From Pseudacidovorax intermedius (GTDB taxonomy: Bacteria; Pseudomonadota; Gammaproteobacteria; Burkholderiales; Burkholderiaceae_C): a stretch of DNA of 64,000 nucleotides. Positions 1 through 8,698 of this stretch are shown in pieces. The notes beneath the pieces were generated by a model. The model ran no database searches and was not told the origin of the DNA. It saw only the letters and a program-made list of their open reading frames with translations. The DNA is taken from the NCBI RefSeq assembly GCF_003350475.1, contig NZ_QQAV01000003.1, forward strand, positions 85,965-149,964. Reading direction: 5' to 3'. The position numbers and the translations under genes were made by a program. Each line of letters begins with the position of its first letter. Within the stretch, counting starts at the first letter, position 1.

Positions 1-36
1 TGCCGGCCGTGTGCTCGCCAACGGCCAGCCGAGCCG

Positions 37-102
37 TCGCGATCCACGATGGTCCAACCGAGGAAATCCAGGGAAAATCACGCCTCCCCTCGTGGATCGT
101 GA
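37..102. promoter_or_regulatory. Inverted repeat at the LysR gene start, candidate autoregulatory operator
   Basis: Two 13-base arms, at 37-49 (TCGCGATCCACGA) and 90-102 (TCGTGGATCGTGA), are inverted copies with one mismatch, separated by 40 bases. Each arm also fits the T-N11-A shape typical of LysR-type regulator boxes. The right arm ends on the first base of the proposed ATG of the regulator gene, so protein bound there would block its expression. The assignment as an operator is inference; the repeat itself is read directly. Confidence 0.4.
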
Positions 103-1073
103 TGACCTCGCCTGCCCCGCTCACCCTTGAACGCAGTTTTGCGCGCCGCATCGACCTGACGTCGCTGCAGCTGTTCGTGGCCGTGTGCGAACTGGGCAGC
201 ATCGGCCGCGCCGCCGAGCGCGAGTTCATCGCCGCGTCGGCCATCAGCAAGCGGCTGTCCGACCTCGAATCCACGCTCGGCATCAGCCTGCTCTACCGCC
301 ATGCCCGCGGCGTGGACCTGACGCCCGCGGGCGAGAGCCTGCTGCACCACGCCCGCGCCATGCTCTACAGCCTGGAGAAGATGCAGGGCGAGCTCTCCGA
401 GTACGCCGAAGGCGTGCGCGGCCATGTGCGGGTGCATGCCAACATCTCCGCCATCGTGCAGTACCTGCCCGAAGACCTGGGCGCCTTCAGCCGCCTGCAC
501 GACGGCATCAAGATCGACCTCGAGGAACACCTGAGCCACGAGGTGGTGCGCGCCGTGCAGGCTGGCGCGGCGGACCTGGGCATCTGCCATGTGTCCGAGG
601 ACGACGCCCTCGACCTGCAGACCCTGCCCTACCGCCGCGACCAGCTGGCCTTGGTGCTGCCTCGGCACCACCCGCTGGCCGCGCAGGCGTCGGTCGCCTT
701 CGCCGAGACGCTCAACGAGGACCATGTGGGCCTGCACACCCACAGCTCCATCTACCGGGCGATGCACCAGGCGGCCACGGCGGAAGGCCGCAGCGTTCGC
801 CTGCGCATCCACGTCACCGGGCTGGACGCCATGTGCCGCATGATCGACAACGGCCTGGGCGTGGGCGTGATGCCGCGTCGCGCCTTCGAGCTGATGCACG
901 CCGGCATCGGCAGCCGGCTGGCAGCCGTGGACCTCAGCGACGACTGGGCTCACCGCGAGATCCGCCTGGTGGCCCGCGACTTTTCCACGCTGCCGGTGGC
1001 CGCCCGCACCCTGGTGCAGCACCTGCAGCCACCCGCCCCCGCCGAAACCCAGACCGCTTCTACTGCGACCTGA
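102..1073 (+). CDS. LysR-family transcriptional regulator
   Basis: A DNA-binding regulator of 323 residues, the usual size for the family. The N-terminal winged helix-turn-helix covers about residues 12-70 ([15 protein letters not shown], then [10 protein letters not shown]), and a LysR substrate-binding domain fills about 95-305. I chose the ATG at 102 because the longer reading from a GTG at 9 adds 31 residues that do not look like family sequence. No strong ribosome binding site is visible. It lies 41 bases before leuC on the same strand, so it may be cotranscribed with, or control, the leucine genes; its effector cannot be read from sequence. LysR regulators often control a divergent neighbour, which would lie outside the window. 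Confidence 0.9.
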   Translation: MTSPAPLTLERSFARRIDLTSLQLFVAVCELGSIGRAAEREFIAASAISKRLSDLESTLGISLLYRHARGVDLTPAGESLLHHARAMLYSLEKMQGELSEYAEGVRGHVRVHANISAIVQYLPEDLGAFSRLHDGIKIDLEEHLSHEVVRAVQAGAADLGICHVSEDDALDLQTLPYRRDQLALVLPRHHPLAAQASVAFAETLNEDHVGLHTHSSIYRAMHQAATAEGRSVRLRIHVTGLDAMCRMIDNGLGVGVMPRRAFELMHAGIGSRLAAVDLSDDWAHREIRLVARDFSTLPVAARTLVQHLQPPAPAETQTASTAT

Positions 1074-1114
1074 ACCCGAACCGCTTCAACGATTTCCCAC
1101 GAAAGACGAGACCC

Positions 1115-2536
1115 ATGGCCCGCACGCTCTACGACAAGATCTGGGACGAGCACGTCGTCCACACCGAGGAAGACGGCACCGCCGTCCTCTACATCGACCG
1201 TCACCTGGTGCACGAAGTGACCAGCCCGCAGGCCTTCGAAGGCCTGCGCCAGACCGGCCGCAAGCTGTGGCGCGTGAGCTCGGTGGTGGCCACGGCCGAC
1301 CACAACACGCCCACCACCGGCTGGGAGCGCGGCTACGACGGCATCGCCGATCCGATCAGCAAGGAACAGGTCACCACGCTGAACACCAACATCGAGGAAT
1401 TCGGGGCCGCAGCGTTCTTCCCCTTCCTGTCCAAGCGCCAGGGCATCGTGCACGTGATCGGCCCCGAGAACGGCGCCACGCTGCCGGGCATGACGGTGGT
1501 CTGCGGCGACAGCCACACCTCCACCCACGGCGCCTTCGGCGCGCTGGCCCACGGCATCGGCACCAGCGAGGTCGAGCATGTGATGGCCACGCAGACCCTG
1601 CTGGCCAAGAAGGCCAGGAACATGCTGGTGAAGGTCGAGGGCAAGCTGCCCCTGGGCTGTACGGCCAAGGACATCGTGCTGGCCATCATCGGCAAGATCG
1701 GTACGGCTGGCGGCACGGGCTACACCATCGAGTTCGCCGGCTCCGCCATCCGCGACCTGTCGATGGAAGGCCGCATGACGGTCTGCAACATGGCCATCGA
1801 AGGCGGCGCGCGCGCCGGCCTGGTGGCGGTGGACCAGAAGACCATCGACTACGTGAAGAACCGCCCGCTCGCGCCCACCGGCGTGGAGTGGGACCAGGCC
1901 GTCGCCTACTGGAAGACGCTGCATTCCGACCCCGACGCGAAGTTCGACACCGTGGTCGAACTCGATGCCGCCGAGATCAAGCCGCAGGTCACCTGGGGTA
2001 CCTCGCCCGAGATGGTGCTGCCCATCGACGGCCGCGTGCCCGACCCGGACAAGGAAAAGGACGCCAACAAGCGCGGCGCCATCGAGCGCGCGCTGGCCTA
2101 CATGGGCCTGGAGCCCAACAAGGCGATGAACGACATCTTCGTCGACAAGGTTTTCATCGGCAGCTGCACCAACAGCCGCATCGAGGACATGCGCGAGGCC
2201 GCCACCGTGGTCAGGAAGCTGGGCCAGAAAGTCGCCAAGAACATCAAGGTGGCCATGGTGGTGCCCGGCTCCGGCCTGGTGAAGGAACAGGCCGAGCGCG
2301 AAGGCCTGCACGAGGTGTTCAAGGCCGCGGGTTTCGAATGGCGCGAGCCCGGCTGCTCGATGTGCCTGGCCATGAACGCCGACCGGCTGGAGCCGGGCGA
2401 GCGCTGTGCCTCCACCAGCAACCGCAACTTCGAAGGCCGTCAGGGCGCGGGCGGACGCACCCACCTCGTGAGCCCGGCCATGGCCGCCGCCGCCGCCATC
2501 CGCGGCCACTTCGTCGACATCCGCACCATCGCCTGA
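1115..2536 (+). CDS. leuC: 3-isopropylmalate dehydratase large subunit
   Basis: With LeuD it isomerises 2-isopropylmalate to 3-isopropylmalate in leucine synthesis, using a [4Fe-4S] cluster in the cytoplasm. The 473 residues match LeuC. The three cluster cysteines are visible as Cys351 in FIGSCTNSR and Cys414/Cys417 in [11 protein letters not shown], and the aconitase-family segment [14 protein letters not shown] is intact. The ATG at 1115 gives [15 protein letters not shown], the normal LeuC N-terminus. leuD starts 17 bases after the stop, so the two subunits are probably cotranscribed. No leader peptide or leucine-codon run is visible in the short spacer after the LysR gene. Confidence 0.98.
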   Translation: MARTLYDKIWDEHVVHTEEDGTAVLYIDRHLVHEVTSPQAFEGLRQTGRKLWRVSSVVATADHNTPTTGWERGYDGIADPISKEQVTTLNTNIEEFGAAAFFPFLSKRQGIVHVIGPENGATLPGMTVVCGDSHTSTHGAFGALAHGIGTSEVEHVMATQTLLAKKARNMLVKVEGKLPLGCTAKDIVLAIIGKIGTAGGTGYTIEFAGSAIRDLSMEGRMTVCNMAIEGGARAGLVAVDQKTIDYVKNRPLAPTGVEWDQAVAYWKTLHSDPDAKFDTVVELDAAEIKPQVTWGTSPEMVLPIDGRVPDPDKEKDANKRGAIERALAYMGLEPNKAMNDIFVDKVFIGSCTNSRIEDMREAATVVRKLGQKVAKNIKVAMVVPGSGLVKEQAEREGLHEVFKAAGFEWREPGCSMCLAMNADRLEPGERCASTSNRNFEGRQGAGGRTHLVSPAMAAAAAIRGHFVDIRTIA

Positions 2537-2553
2537 GCCAGGGAGCAGACACC

Positions 2554-3204
2554 ATGCAGAAATTCACCGTGCACCAGGGCCTCGTCGCCCCGATGGACCG
2601 CGAGAACGTCGACACCGACGCCATCATCCCCAAGCAGTTCCTCAAGTCGATCAAACGCACCGGCTTCGGCCCCAACCTGTTCGACGAATGGCGCTACCTG
2701 GACCATGGCGAGCCCGGCATGGACCCGGCCAGCCGCAAGCCCAACCCCGACTTCGTGCTGAATCAGCCGCGCTATCAGGGCGCCTCCGTGCTGCTGGCCC
2801 GCAAGAACTTCGGCTGCGGCTCCAGCCGCGAGCATGCGCCCTGGGCGCTGGACCAGTACGGCTTCCGCGCCATCATCGCGCCGAGCTTCGCCGACATCTT
2901 CTTCAACAACAGCTTCAAGAACGGCCTGCTGCCCCTCGTGCTGCCCGAGGTGACCGTGGCCAAGCTCTTCGACGAGGTGTTCGCCTTTCCGGGTTATGAG
3001 CTGACCGTGGACCTGGACCGCCAGGTCGTCGTCAAGCCCGATGGCGAAGAGCTGCCCTTCGAGGTCCAGCCCTTCCGCCGCTACTGCCTGATGAACGGCC
3101 TGGACGACATCGGCCTGACGCTGCGCCACAAGGACAAGATCAAGGCCTTCGAGGCCGAGCGGCTGGCGGCCAAGCCCTGGCTTGCACATCAAATGCTGGC
3201 CTGA
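2554..3204 (+). CDS. leuD: 3-isopropylmalate dehydratase small subunit
   Basis: The swivel-domain subunit that completes isopropylmalate isomerase with LeuC. It has 216 residues, normal for bacterial LeuD. The N-terminal [13 protein letters not shown] and the central [15 protein letters not shown], which contributes substrate-binding residues, are both present. The ATG at 2554 is preceded by a purine-rich GGGAGCAG ribosome binding site. It sits between leuC and leuB with spacers of 17 and 28 bases, consistent with a leuCDB operon. leuA and an ilv cluster are not in the window. Confidence 0.98.
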   Translation: MQKFTVHQGLVAPMDRENVDTDAIIPKQFLKSIKRTGFGPNLFDEWRYLDHGEPGMDPASRKPNPDFVLNQPRYQGASVLLARKNFGCGSSREHAPWALDQYGFRAIIAPSFADIFFNNSFKNGLLPLVLPEVTVAKLFDEVFAFPGYELTVDLDRQVVVKPDGEELPFEVQPFRRYCLMNGLDDIGLTLRHKDKIKAFEAERLAAKPWLAHQMLA

Positions 3205-3232
3205 CCTTTTCACCCCAACAGAAGCACCACTT

Positions 3233-4303
3233 ATGAAGATCGCAGTTCTGCCCGGCGACGGCATCGGCACCGAAATCGTCGCGGAGGCCGTGCGCGTCCT
3301 GGACGCGCTGGACCTGACGTTGGAGATGGAGACCGCCCTGGTCGGCGGCGCCGCCTACGAGGCCCACGGCCATCCGCTGCCCGAGGCCACGCTCAAGCTG
3401 GCCAAGGAGGCCGATGCCGTGCTCTTCGGCGCCGTCGGCGACTGGAAGTACGACAAGCTGGACCGCCCGCTGCGTCCCGAGCAGGCCATCCTGGGCCTGC
3501 GCAAGAACCTGGGCCTGTTCGCCAACTTCCGCCCCGCCATCTGCTACGAGCAGCTGACGCATGCCTCCAGCCTCAAGCCCGAGCTGGTCGCGGGCCTGGA
3601 CATCCTGATCATCCGCGAGCTGACCGGCGACATCTACTTCGGCCAGCCGCGCGGCAAGCGCGTCGCCACCGACGGGCACTTTCCCGGCGCTGACGAGGCC
3701 TTCGACACCATGCGCTACTCGCGCCCGGAGATCGAGCGCATCGCCCGCGTGGCCTTCGAGGCCGCCCGCAAGCGCAACAAGCGCGTGACCAGCGTGGACA
3801 AGGCCAACGTGCTGGAGACCTTCCAATTCTGGAAGGACGTGGTCACCGAGGTGCACAAGGACTACCCCGACATCGAGCTGGAGCACATGTACGTCGACAA
3901 TGCGGCCATGCAGCTCGTGAAGAAGCCCAAGGCCTTCGACGTGATCGTGACCGGCAATATGTTCGGCGACATCCTTTCGGACGAGGCCTCGATGCTGACC
4001 GGCTCCATCGGCATGCTGCCCTCGGCCAGCCTGAATGACAGCAACCAGGGCCTGTACGAACCCAGCCACGGCAGCGCCCCCGACATTGCCGGCAAGGGCG
4101 TGGCCAATCCGCTGGCCACCATCCTGAGCGCCGCGATGATGCTGCGCTTCTCCCTCAACCAGGAAGAGGCCGCTCAGCGCATCGAGGCCGCCGTCAAGGC
4201 CGTGCTGGCGCAGGGCCTGCGCACGCCCGACATCTGGAGCGAAGGCACGACCAAGGTCGGCACCCGGGAAATGGGCGATGCCGTGCTGAAGGCGCTGACC
4301 TGA
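3233..4303 (+). CDS. leuB: 3-isopropylmalate dehydrogenase
   Basis: Oxidises and decarboxylates 3-isopropylmalate to 2-ketoisocaproate with NAD+, the third leucine step. It has 356 residues, the family size. Visible signatures are the start [15 protein letters not shown], the arginine-containing [24 protein letters not shown], and the metal-binding region [14 protein letters not shown] followed by [14 protein letters not shown] took the ATG at 3233; upstream in-frame codons run back into leuD. It is the last leucine gene, followed 33 bases after its stop by a strong terminator, which defines the end of the leuCDB transcript. Confidence 0.98.
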   Translation: MKIAVLPGDGIGTEIVAEAVRVLDALDLTLEMETALVGGAAYEAHGHPLPEATLKLAKEADAVLFGAVGDWKYDKLDRPLRPEQAILGLRKNLGLFANFRPAICYEQLTHASSLKPELVAGLDILIIRELTGDIYFGQPRGKRVATDGHFPGADEAFDTMRYSRPEIERIARVAFEAARKRNKRVTSVDKANVLETFQFWKDVVTEVHKDYPDIELEHMYVDNAAMQLVKKPKAFDVIVTGNMFGDILSDEASMLTGSIGMLPSASLNDSNQGLYEPSHGSAPDIAGKGVANPLATILSAAMMLRFSLNQEEAAQRIEAAVKAVLAQGLRTPDIWSEGTTKVGTREMGDAVLKALT

Positions 4304-4336
4304 TCGCCGCGCCCTCGGGCGCACGGGACATCCCCT

Positions 4337-4364
4337 GCAAAACGGCCCTATTGGGCCGTTTTGC
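4337..4364. terminator. Bidirectional intrinsic terminator after leuB
   Basis: A perfect 12-base inverted repeat, GCAAAACGGCCC and GGGCCGTTTTGC, encloses the 4-base loop TATT. The G/C-rich core is flanked by A and T tracts, so it can terminate on either strand. It closes the leuCDB transcript and isolates it from the promoter that starts at about 4389. Confidence 0.93.
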
Positions 4365-4388
4365 ATGTAGGAGGATACCGATGCGCGC

Positions 4389-4394
4389 TACAAT
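4389..4394 (+). promoter_or_regulatory. -10 element of the asd leader promoter
   Basis: TACAAT in the context GCGCTACAATCGC is a good sigma-70 -10 hexamer and lies between the leuB terminator and the leader ORF. At 17-base spacing the -35 would be TGTAGG (4366-4371), a poor match. A start site 6-8 bases downstream falls at about 4401-4403, on top of the leader ATG, so the leader may be translated from a leaderless or nearly leaderless mRNA. That last point is inference. Confidence 0.5.
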
Positions 4395-4402
4395 CGCTCT
4401 CC

Positions 4403-4504
4403 ATGTTTGTCGCCCGCCCGTTCGCCCTGAACACCGTGCCTGCCGCCCTGGCCAGCACCGCGCGCGCATCCATCACCAAAACCACGACGACCATTAAGGG
4501 CTGA
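4403..4504 (+). CDS. Threonine/isoleucine/lysine-rich leader peptide of asd
   Basis: A 33-codon ORF from an ATG at 4403 to a TGA at 4502. Its last residues are [38 protein letters not shown], five Thr, two Ile and two Lys codons in nine. Leader peptides of attenuated operons are rich in codons for the end products; enteric thrL is a Thr/Ile example. Here all the enriched residues come from aspartate semialdehyde, the product of the next gene, asd. The ORF lies just behind a -10 element and just before competing stems. I recognise no homologue by name. Whether it is translated cannot be shown from sequence, but the codon run is hard to explain by chance. Confidence 0.72.
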   Translation: MFVARPFALNTVPAALASTARASITKTTTTIKG

Positions 4505-4587
4505 CCCAGCCTGGTTCGTCGCGCGTGCCTTCCCCCTGGCCCCGGACGAGCCAGGCGGGCCAGCCCCTTCGCCGCGGTCTTCTTTGT
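4485..4587 (+). promoter_or_regulatory. Candidate transcription attenuator upstream of asd
   Basis: Four segments can pair alternatively. Segment 1 (4485-4492, inside the Thr codons) can pair with 4513-4521 with one bulge. Segment 2 (4509-4520, GCCTGGTTCGTC) can instead pair with segment 3 (4545-4556, GACGAGCCAGGC) over 12 bases with one G-T pair. Segment 3 overlaps a G/C-rich hairpin-forming stretch at about 4554-4575 followed by the T-rich TCTTCTTTGT (4578-4587). A ribosome stalled on the Thr codons would free segment 2 to pair with 3, preventing the downstream hairpin. This matches classic attenuation logic, but the downstream terminator is weak by eye and its stem is ambiguous. Confidence 0.5.
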
Positions 4588-4610
4588 ATGACTCTGAAAG
4601 GGCTTTTGAC

Positions 4611-5741
4611 ATGAGCAAGTTGGTAGGTTTGGTCGGCTGGCGCGGCATGGTCGGCTCGGTCCTGATGGACCGCATGGTGGCCGAGAACGATTTCGACCTG
4701 ATCGAGCCGCTGTTCTTCTCCACCTCGAACGCCGGCGGCAAGGCGCCCGCCATGGCCAAGAACGAGACCACGCTGCAGGACGCCTTCGATATCGCGCAGC
4801 TCAAGCGCTGCGAGATCATCATCACGGCCCAGGGCGGCGACTACACCACCGAAGTCTTCCCCAAGCTGCGCGCCGCCGGCTGGAACGGCCACTGGATCGA
4901 CGCCGCCTCCACCCTGCGCATGAAGGACGACGCCGTCATCGTGCTTGATCCGGTCAACATGCCGGTCATCAAGAACGCGCTGTCCGACGGTGGCCGCAAC
5001 TGGATCGGCGGCAACTGCACCGTCAGCTGCATGCTGATGGGCGTGGGCGCGCTCTACAAGGCCGGTTTGGTCGAGTGGATGAGCACGCAGACCTACCAGG
5101 CCGCATCGGGCGGCGGTGCGCAGCACATGCGCGAGCTGCTCACGCAGTACGGCACGCTCTACTCGGAAGTGAAGGCCCTGCTGGACGACCCCAAGAGCGC
5201 CATCCTCGAGATCGACCGCCAGGTCATCGCCAAGCAGCGCAGCCTGTCGGGCGAAGAGACGGCCAACTTCGGCGTGCCCCTGGGCGGCTCGCTGATCCCC
5301 TGGATCGACAAGGACCTGGGCAACGGCATGTCCAAGGAAGAATGGAAGGGCATGGCCGAGACGAACAAGATCCTCGGCCAGGGCGAGGGCTTCGGCAGCC
5401 CCGCCGTGCCGGTCGACGGCTTCTGCGTGCGCGTGGGCGCCATGCGCTGCCACAGCCAGGCGCTGACCTTCAAGCTCAAGAAGGACGTGCCGCTGGCCGA
5501 CATCGAGGCCATGATCGCTGCCGACAACGCCTGGGTGAAGGTGGTGCCCAACACGCGCGAAGCCACCCTCAAGGACCTGACGCCCGTGGCCGTGACCGGC
5601 ACCATGACGATCCCGGTCGGCCGGCTGCGCAAGATGGCCATGGGGCCCGAGTACCTGGGCGCCTTTACCATCGGCGACCAGCTGCTCTGGGGCGCGGCGG
5701 AACCGTTGCGCCGCATGCTGCGCATCCTGCTGGACGCTTAA
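4611..5741 (+). CDS. asd: Aspartate-semialdehyde dehydrogenase
   Basis: Reduces 4-aspartyl phosphate to aspartate semialdehyde with NADPH, the branch-point step for lysine/diaminopimelate, threonine, isoleucine and methionine. It has 376 residues, typical of the Gram-negative form. Visible are the start [15 protein letters not shown], the active-site Cys136 in [10 protein letters not shown], and the substrate-binding [10 protein letters not shown] and later [11 protein letters not shown]. An in-frame TTG at 4584 would add nine residues; the ATG at 4611 gives the family N-terminus. It is preceded by the leader ORF and attenuator-like fold and followed by a 30-base palindrome. Confidence 0.98.
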   Translation: MSKLVGLVGWRGMVGSVLMDRMVAENDFDLIEPLFFSTSNAGGKAPAMAKNETTLQDAFDIAQLKRCEIIITAQGGDYTTEVFPKLRAAGWNGHWIDAASTLRMKDDAVIVLDPVNMPVIKNALSDGGRNWIGGNCTVSCMLMGVGALYKAGLVEWMSTQTYQAASGGGAQHMRELLTQYGTLYSEVKALLDDPKSAILEIDRQVIAKQRSLSGEETANFGVPLGGSLIPWIDKDLGNGMSKEEWKGMAETNKILGQGEGFGSPAVPVDGFCVRVGAMRCHSQALTFKLKKDVPLADIEAMIAADNAWVKVVPNTREATLKDLTPVAVTGTMTIPVGRLRKMAMGPEYLGAFTIGDQLLWGAAEPLRRMLRILLDA

Positions 5742-5749
5742 CACTCCTC

Positions 5750-5779
5750 ATCATGCGTTGCCCCGGGGCAACGCATGAT
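5750..5779. repeat. Perfect 30-bp palindrome between asd and fimV
   Basis: Two 15-base arms, ATCATGCGTTGCCCC and GGGGCAACGCATGAT, meet with no spacer, so the duplex is an exact palindrome eight bases after the asd stop. As RNA it would fold with a small forced loop into a stem of about 13 pairs. No T-run follows on the plus strand, so it is not a standard intrinsic terminator. It could stabilise the asd 3' end or bind a dimeric protein. Confidence 0.85.
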
Positions 5780-5871
5780 CTGGATGAGACGGCCGGCGCC
5801 CCAACCGAGCGGTGCCCTTCGCCTTGTTTTTGGGCAGCGCGGGTGTTAACGTCTACTTACATTTTTCGGGC

Positions 5872-8568
5872 ATGGCCCGCGACAGCATGACCAGACTCTC
5901 GCCGCCTGCGCAGGCCGCCGGCCGCGACACGGCCGCTTCGGCGGCCGTTCGCCGTTTCCGCATTTCTCCACTGGGCTGGGCCGTGGTGGCGGCGTTCGGC
6001 TTGTGGTCGACCCAGTCGCAGGCGCTGACGCTGGGCGCGTTGAATGTGCTGTCGGCGCTGGGCGAGCCCCTTCGGGCCGAAGTCCAGGTCACCGATGTCA
6101 CCCAGGCCGAGGCGACGAACCTGCAGGTCCGCCTGGCTGCACCTCAGACTTTCCAGAATGCCGGCTTGACGTTCGCCGATACGCTCCAGGGCGTGCGCAC
6201 GACGCTCCAGCGGCGCGCGGACGGCGGCTACGTAGTCCGCCTGGAGGGTGTCCGTCCAATGAACGACCCGTTCGTGGACATCCTGATCGAAGCCAATTCG
6301 CCCAGCGGGCGACTGGTCCGGGACTACACCGCCCTGATCGATCCGCCGCAGGGCCGGGCGCCCGCGCCATCGTCCGGCGTGGCCATCGACCGCCCGATCA
6401 CGCCCGCACCCACCCCCCGGGCCGCAAAGGCCGAACGGCCGGCAGCCACCCCGGTGGAAGCCGTGGCAGCGCCCGCTCCGGCAGCGGCCCCGCCAGGGGC
6501 TGCAAGCGCCATCACCGTGCGCGCGGGCGACACCGCCGGCCGCCTGGCCGCGGCCGCCAAGCCGGCCGATGTCTCGCTCGACCAGATGCTGCTGGCCATG
6601 CTGCGCGCCAACCCCAGCGCCTTCATCAACGGCAACGTCAACCGGCTGCGCGCCGGCGCCGTGCTGCAGATGCCTTCGGCCGACGCGGCCCGGGCCACAC
6701 CGCCGGAAGAGGCCCGCCGCACCATCGTGGCCCAGAGCCGCGACTTCAACAGCTACCGGCAGCGCCTGGCCACCAACGCGCCGTCGATGAACGTGGAAGG
6801 GGCGGACCGGCAGGCGTCGGGCGGCCTCCAGGCGCGCGTGCAGGACCGATCGGCCGCGGGCGCATCCGCAGACCGGCTGACCATCTCGCGGGGCGCGGCG
6901 CCGGGCCAGGCCTCGGCCGAGGAGCGCCTGGCACAGCAGCGCCAGGCGAAGGAAGCCAGCAGCCGGGTCGCCGAACTCTCCCGCAACATCGAGGAGCTCA
7001 ACCGGCTGCAAGGCGCATCGGGCGGCGCGTCCGCAGGCACGGCGGCACCCGCACAGGCCGCACCTGCCGGGCCCTCCGCCCCTCGGACCGCGGCGCCCTC
7101 CGAGGGAACGGCGGGCGGTACAGGCGCACCAGGCGTGACGGCGCCTTCCACCACAGGGGCCGCCTCGTCGACGCCCGCAGCGCCGGCGCCGCAAGCCGCC
7201 GCGTCCGGCGGGGCCGCCGTGGCGCTGCCCGCGGCACCGGCCTCCGCAACGGCATCTCCCGCACCGGTCCCGCCTGCCCCCTCCGCCGCGCAGGAAGAAC
7301 AAGGCCTGTTGGATTCGCTGCTGGCCAATCCGCTGATGCTGGCGGGTGGCGGCATCGTCCTGCTGCTGTTGCTGCTCGCCCTGCTGGCTCGCCGGCGCCA
7401 GCAGCAGAAGAAGGACGCGGCCGAGAGCCTGTTCCCCGAAAGCCTGCAGAAGGACTCCTACTTCGGCGGCTCCGGTGGCGCGACGGTCGACACCAGGGAG
7501 GACCACAGCGGCGCCTCCTCGCTCAACTATTCGCCCAGCCAGCTCGATGCAGGCGATGTGGACCCGGTGGCGGAGGCCGACGTGTACCTCGCCTACGGAC
7601 GCGACCTCCAGGCCGAGGAGATCCTCAAGGAAGCGCTGCGCACGTCGCCGGAACGCACCAGCATCCAGCTCAAGCTGCTGGAGATCTACGCCCGCCGCCG
7701 CGACGCCCGCGCTTTCGAGCAACTGGCGCTCGAGTTGCAGGCGCGGACGGGCGGCATGGGGTCCGACTGGCATCGCGCGCAGGAATTGGGCCGCAGCCTC
7801 GACCCGTCCAACGCGCTCTACCAGAGCGCCCATGCGGCCGACGCGCCCGCAGCAGCCATGCCTGCAGGCCTGACGCCTGCCATGAGCGCCGCCGGCATCG
7901 CCGCATCCACCAGCGCGGCCGGCGCCATGTCCGCCTCCCCGGAGGAGCCGAAGCCCCAGGCGTTCGTGCCTTCGGTCGCGCCTCTGGATTTCGACCTGAA
8001 TCTGGACCTGCCGCCCGCACGCGCGCCGGCGGCCGCCCCGGCGCCCACGACGCCCTCGGTGTCGTCGCTGTTCCCGTCGGCGCTGGCCGATGACCCGCGT
8101 CCGGTCCCCGGCGGGCCGGCCTCGGGACTTCGCGGTGCGGCGGACGAGCCCACCATTCCGGCGCCCCTGCGTTCGGCCCCGGTCGGCGATCTGGGCAACG
8201 ACTTCGACACCGCCCCGGCCGAACTGGAGCCGATGGCAGGGTTCCGCCATGTCGGCGACGAGGTGCGCACCCAGCCTGCCACGCTGCATGCGCCGCTGTC
8301 CATGGAAGGCTCGGACATCTTCAGCCGCGACTTCCATGCCGCGCTCAACACGGCCGACACGCAGCCCATGGACCTGCCGCTTCACATTCCCACGGGCATC
8401 GACCCTGGCCCCGGGGAAAGCGCCGACGCCGTCAAGCTGTCGCTCGCGCGCGAGTTGCACGCGCTGGGCGATCCGGAAGGCGCCCGCATGCTGCTGGAGG
8501 AGTTGATCGCCGAAAGCGACGGCGCCCTGCAGGACGACGCACGCCGCCTGCTGGCCGAACTGCGCTGA
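5872..8568 (+). CDS. fimV: FimV-family pilus/polarity assembly protein
   Basis: A large inner-membrane peptidoglycan-binding protein of 898 residues that in related bacteria is needed for type IV pilus assembly and polar organisation. A signal-anchor at about residues 29-48 leads to the conserved LTLGALNVLSALGEPLRAE. A LysM domain follows at about 214-265 (ITVRAGDTAGRLAA), then a Pro/Ala-rich linker, a coiled segment, one membrane helix at about 487-507 (NPLMLAGGGIVLLLLLLAL), an acidic cytoplasmic region with TPR-like sequence (AEADVYLAYGRDLQAEEILKEAL), and the conserved C-terminal FimV domain ending AKLSLA/ELIAESD-like at about 855-898. The start is uncertain: the ATG at 5887 or a GTG at 5812 are alternatives and none has a clear ribosome binding site. 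Confidence 0.9.
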   Translation: MARDSMTRLSPPAQAAGRDTAASAAVRRFRISPLGWAVVAAFGLWSTQSQALTLGALNVLSALGEPLRAEVQVTDVTQAEATNLQVRLAAPQTFQNAGLTFADTLQGVRTTLQRRADGGYVVRLEGVRPMNDPFVDILIEANSPSGRLVRDYTALIDPPQGRAPAPSSGVAIDRPITPAPTPRAAKAERPAATPVEAVAAPAPAAAPPGAASAITVRAGDTAGRLAAAAKPADVSLDQMLLAMLRANPSAFINGNVNRLRAGAVLQMPSADAARATPPEEARRTIVAQSRDFNSYRQRLATNAPSMNVEGADRQASGGLQARVQDRSAAGASADRLTISRGAAPGQASAEERLAQQRQAKEASSRVAELSRNIEELNRLQGASGGASAGTAAPAQAAPAGPSAPRTAAPSEGTAGGTGAPGVTAPSTTGAASSTPAAPAPQAAASGGAAVALPAAPASATASPAPVPPAPSAAQEEQGLLDSLLANPLMLAGGGIVLLLLLLALLARRRQQQKKDAAESLFPESLQKDSYFGGSGGATVDTREDHSGASSLNYSPSQLDAGDVDPVAEADVYLAYGRDLQAEEILKEALRTSPERTSIQLKLLEIYARRRDARAFEQLALELQARTGGMGSDWHRAQELGRSLDPSNALYQSAHAADAPAAAMPAGLTPAMSAAGIAASTSAAGAMSASPEEPKPQAFVPSVAPLDFDLNLDLPPARAPAAAPAPTTPSVSSLFPSALADDPRPVPGGPASGLRGAADEPTIPAPLRSAPVGDLGNDFDTAPAELEPMAGFRHVGDEVRTQPATLHAPLSMEGSDIFSRDFHAALNTADTQPMDLPLHIPTGIDPGPGESADAVKLSLARELHALGDPEGARMLLEELIAESDGALQDDARRLLAELR

Positions 8569-8600
8569 TACTCCAGGGCACGCGCCGTGCCACCCAGCCA

Positions 8601-8626
8601 GGGGGCCGGTCCGGCCTTCCTTTTTC
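8601..8626 (+). terminator. Possible intrinsic terminator after fimV
   Basis: GGCCGG-T-CCGGCC at 8604-8616 is followed by TTCCTTTTTCT. The stem has to open to form a loop, leaving about four strong pairs plus weaker flanking pairs, so this is a modest terminator, 35 bases past the fimV stop and before truA. Confidence 0.4.
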
Positions 8627-8698
8627 TGCCATGTCCGCGCTGCCGTCCTGTCCTCCGATCTTCCTCGCCTGCCTGCCCGCTGCAGGCGCGTCGCGCGC

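Noticed and set aside
1..101. A longer LysR protein from the GTG at 9
   Set aside because: The extra 31 residues are not family-like and would be encoded through the inverted repeat. The ATG at 102 gives the normal length.
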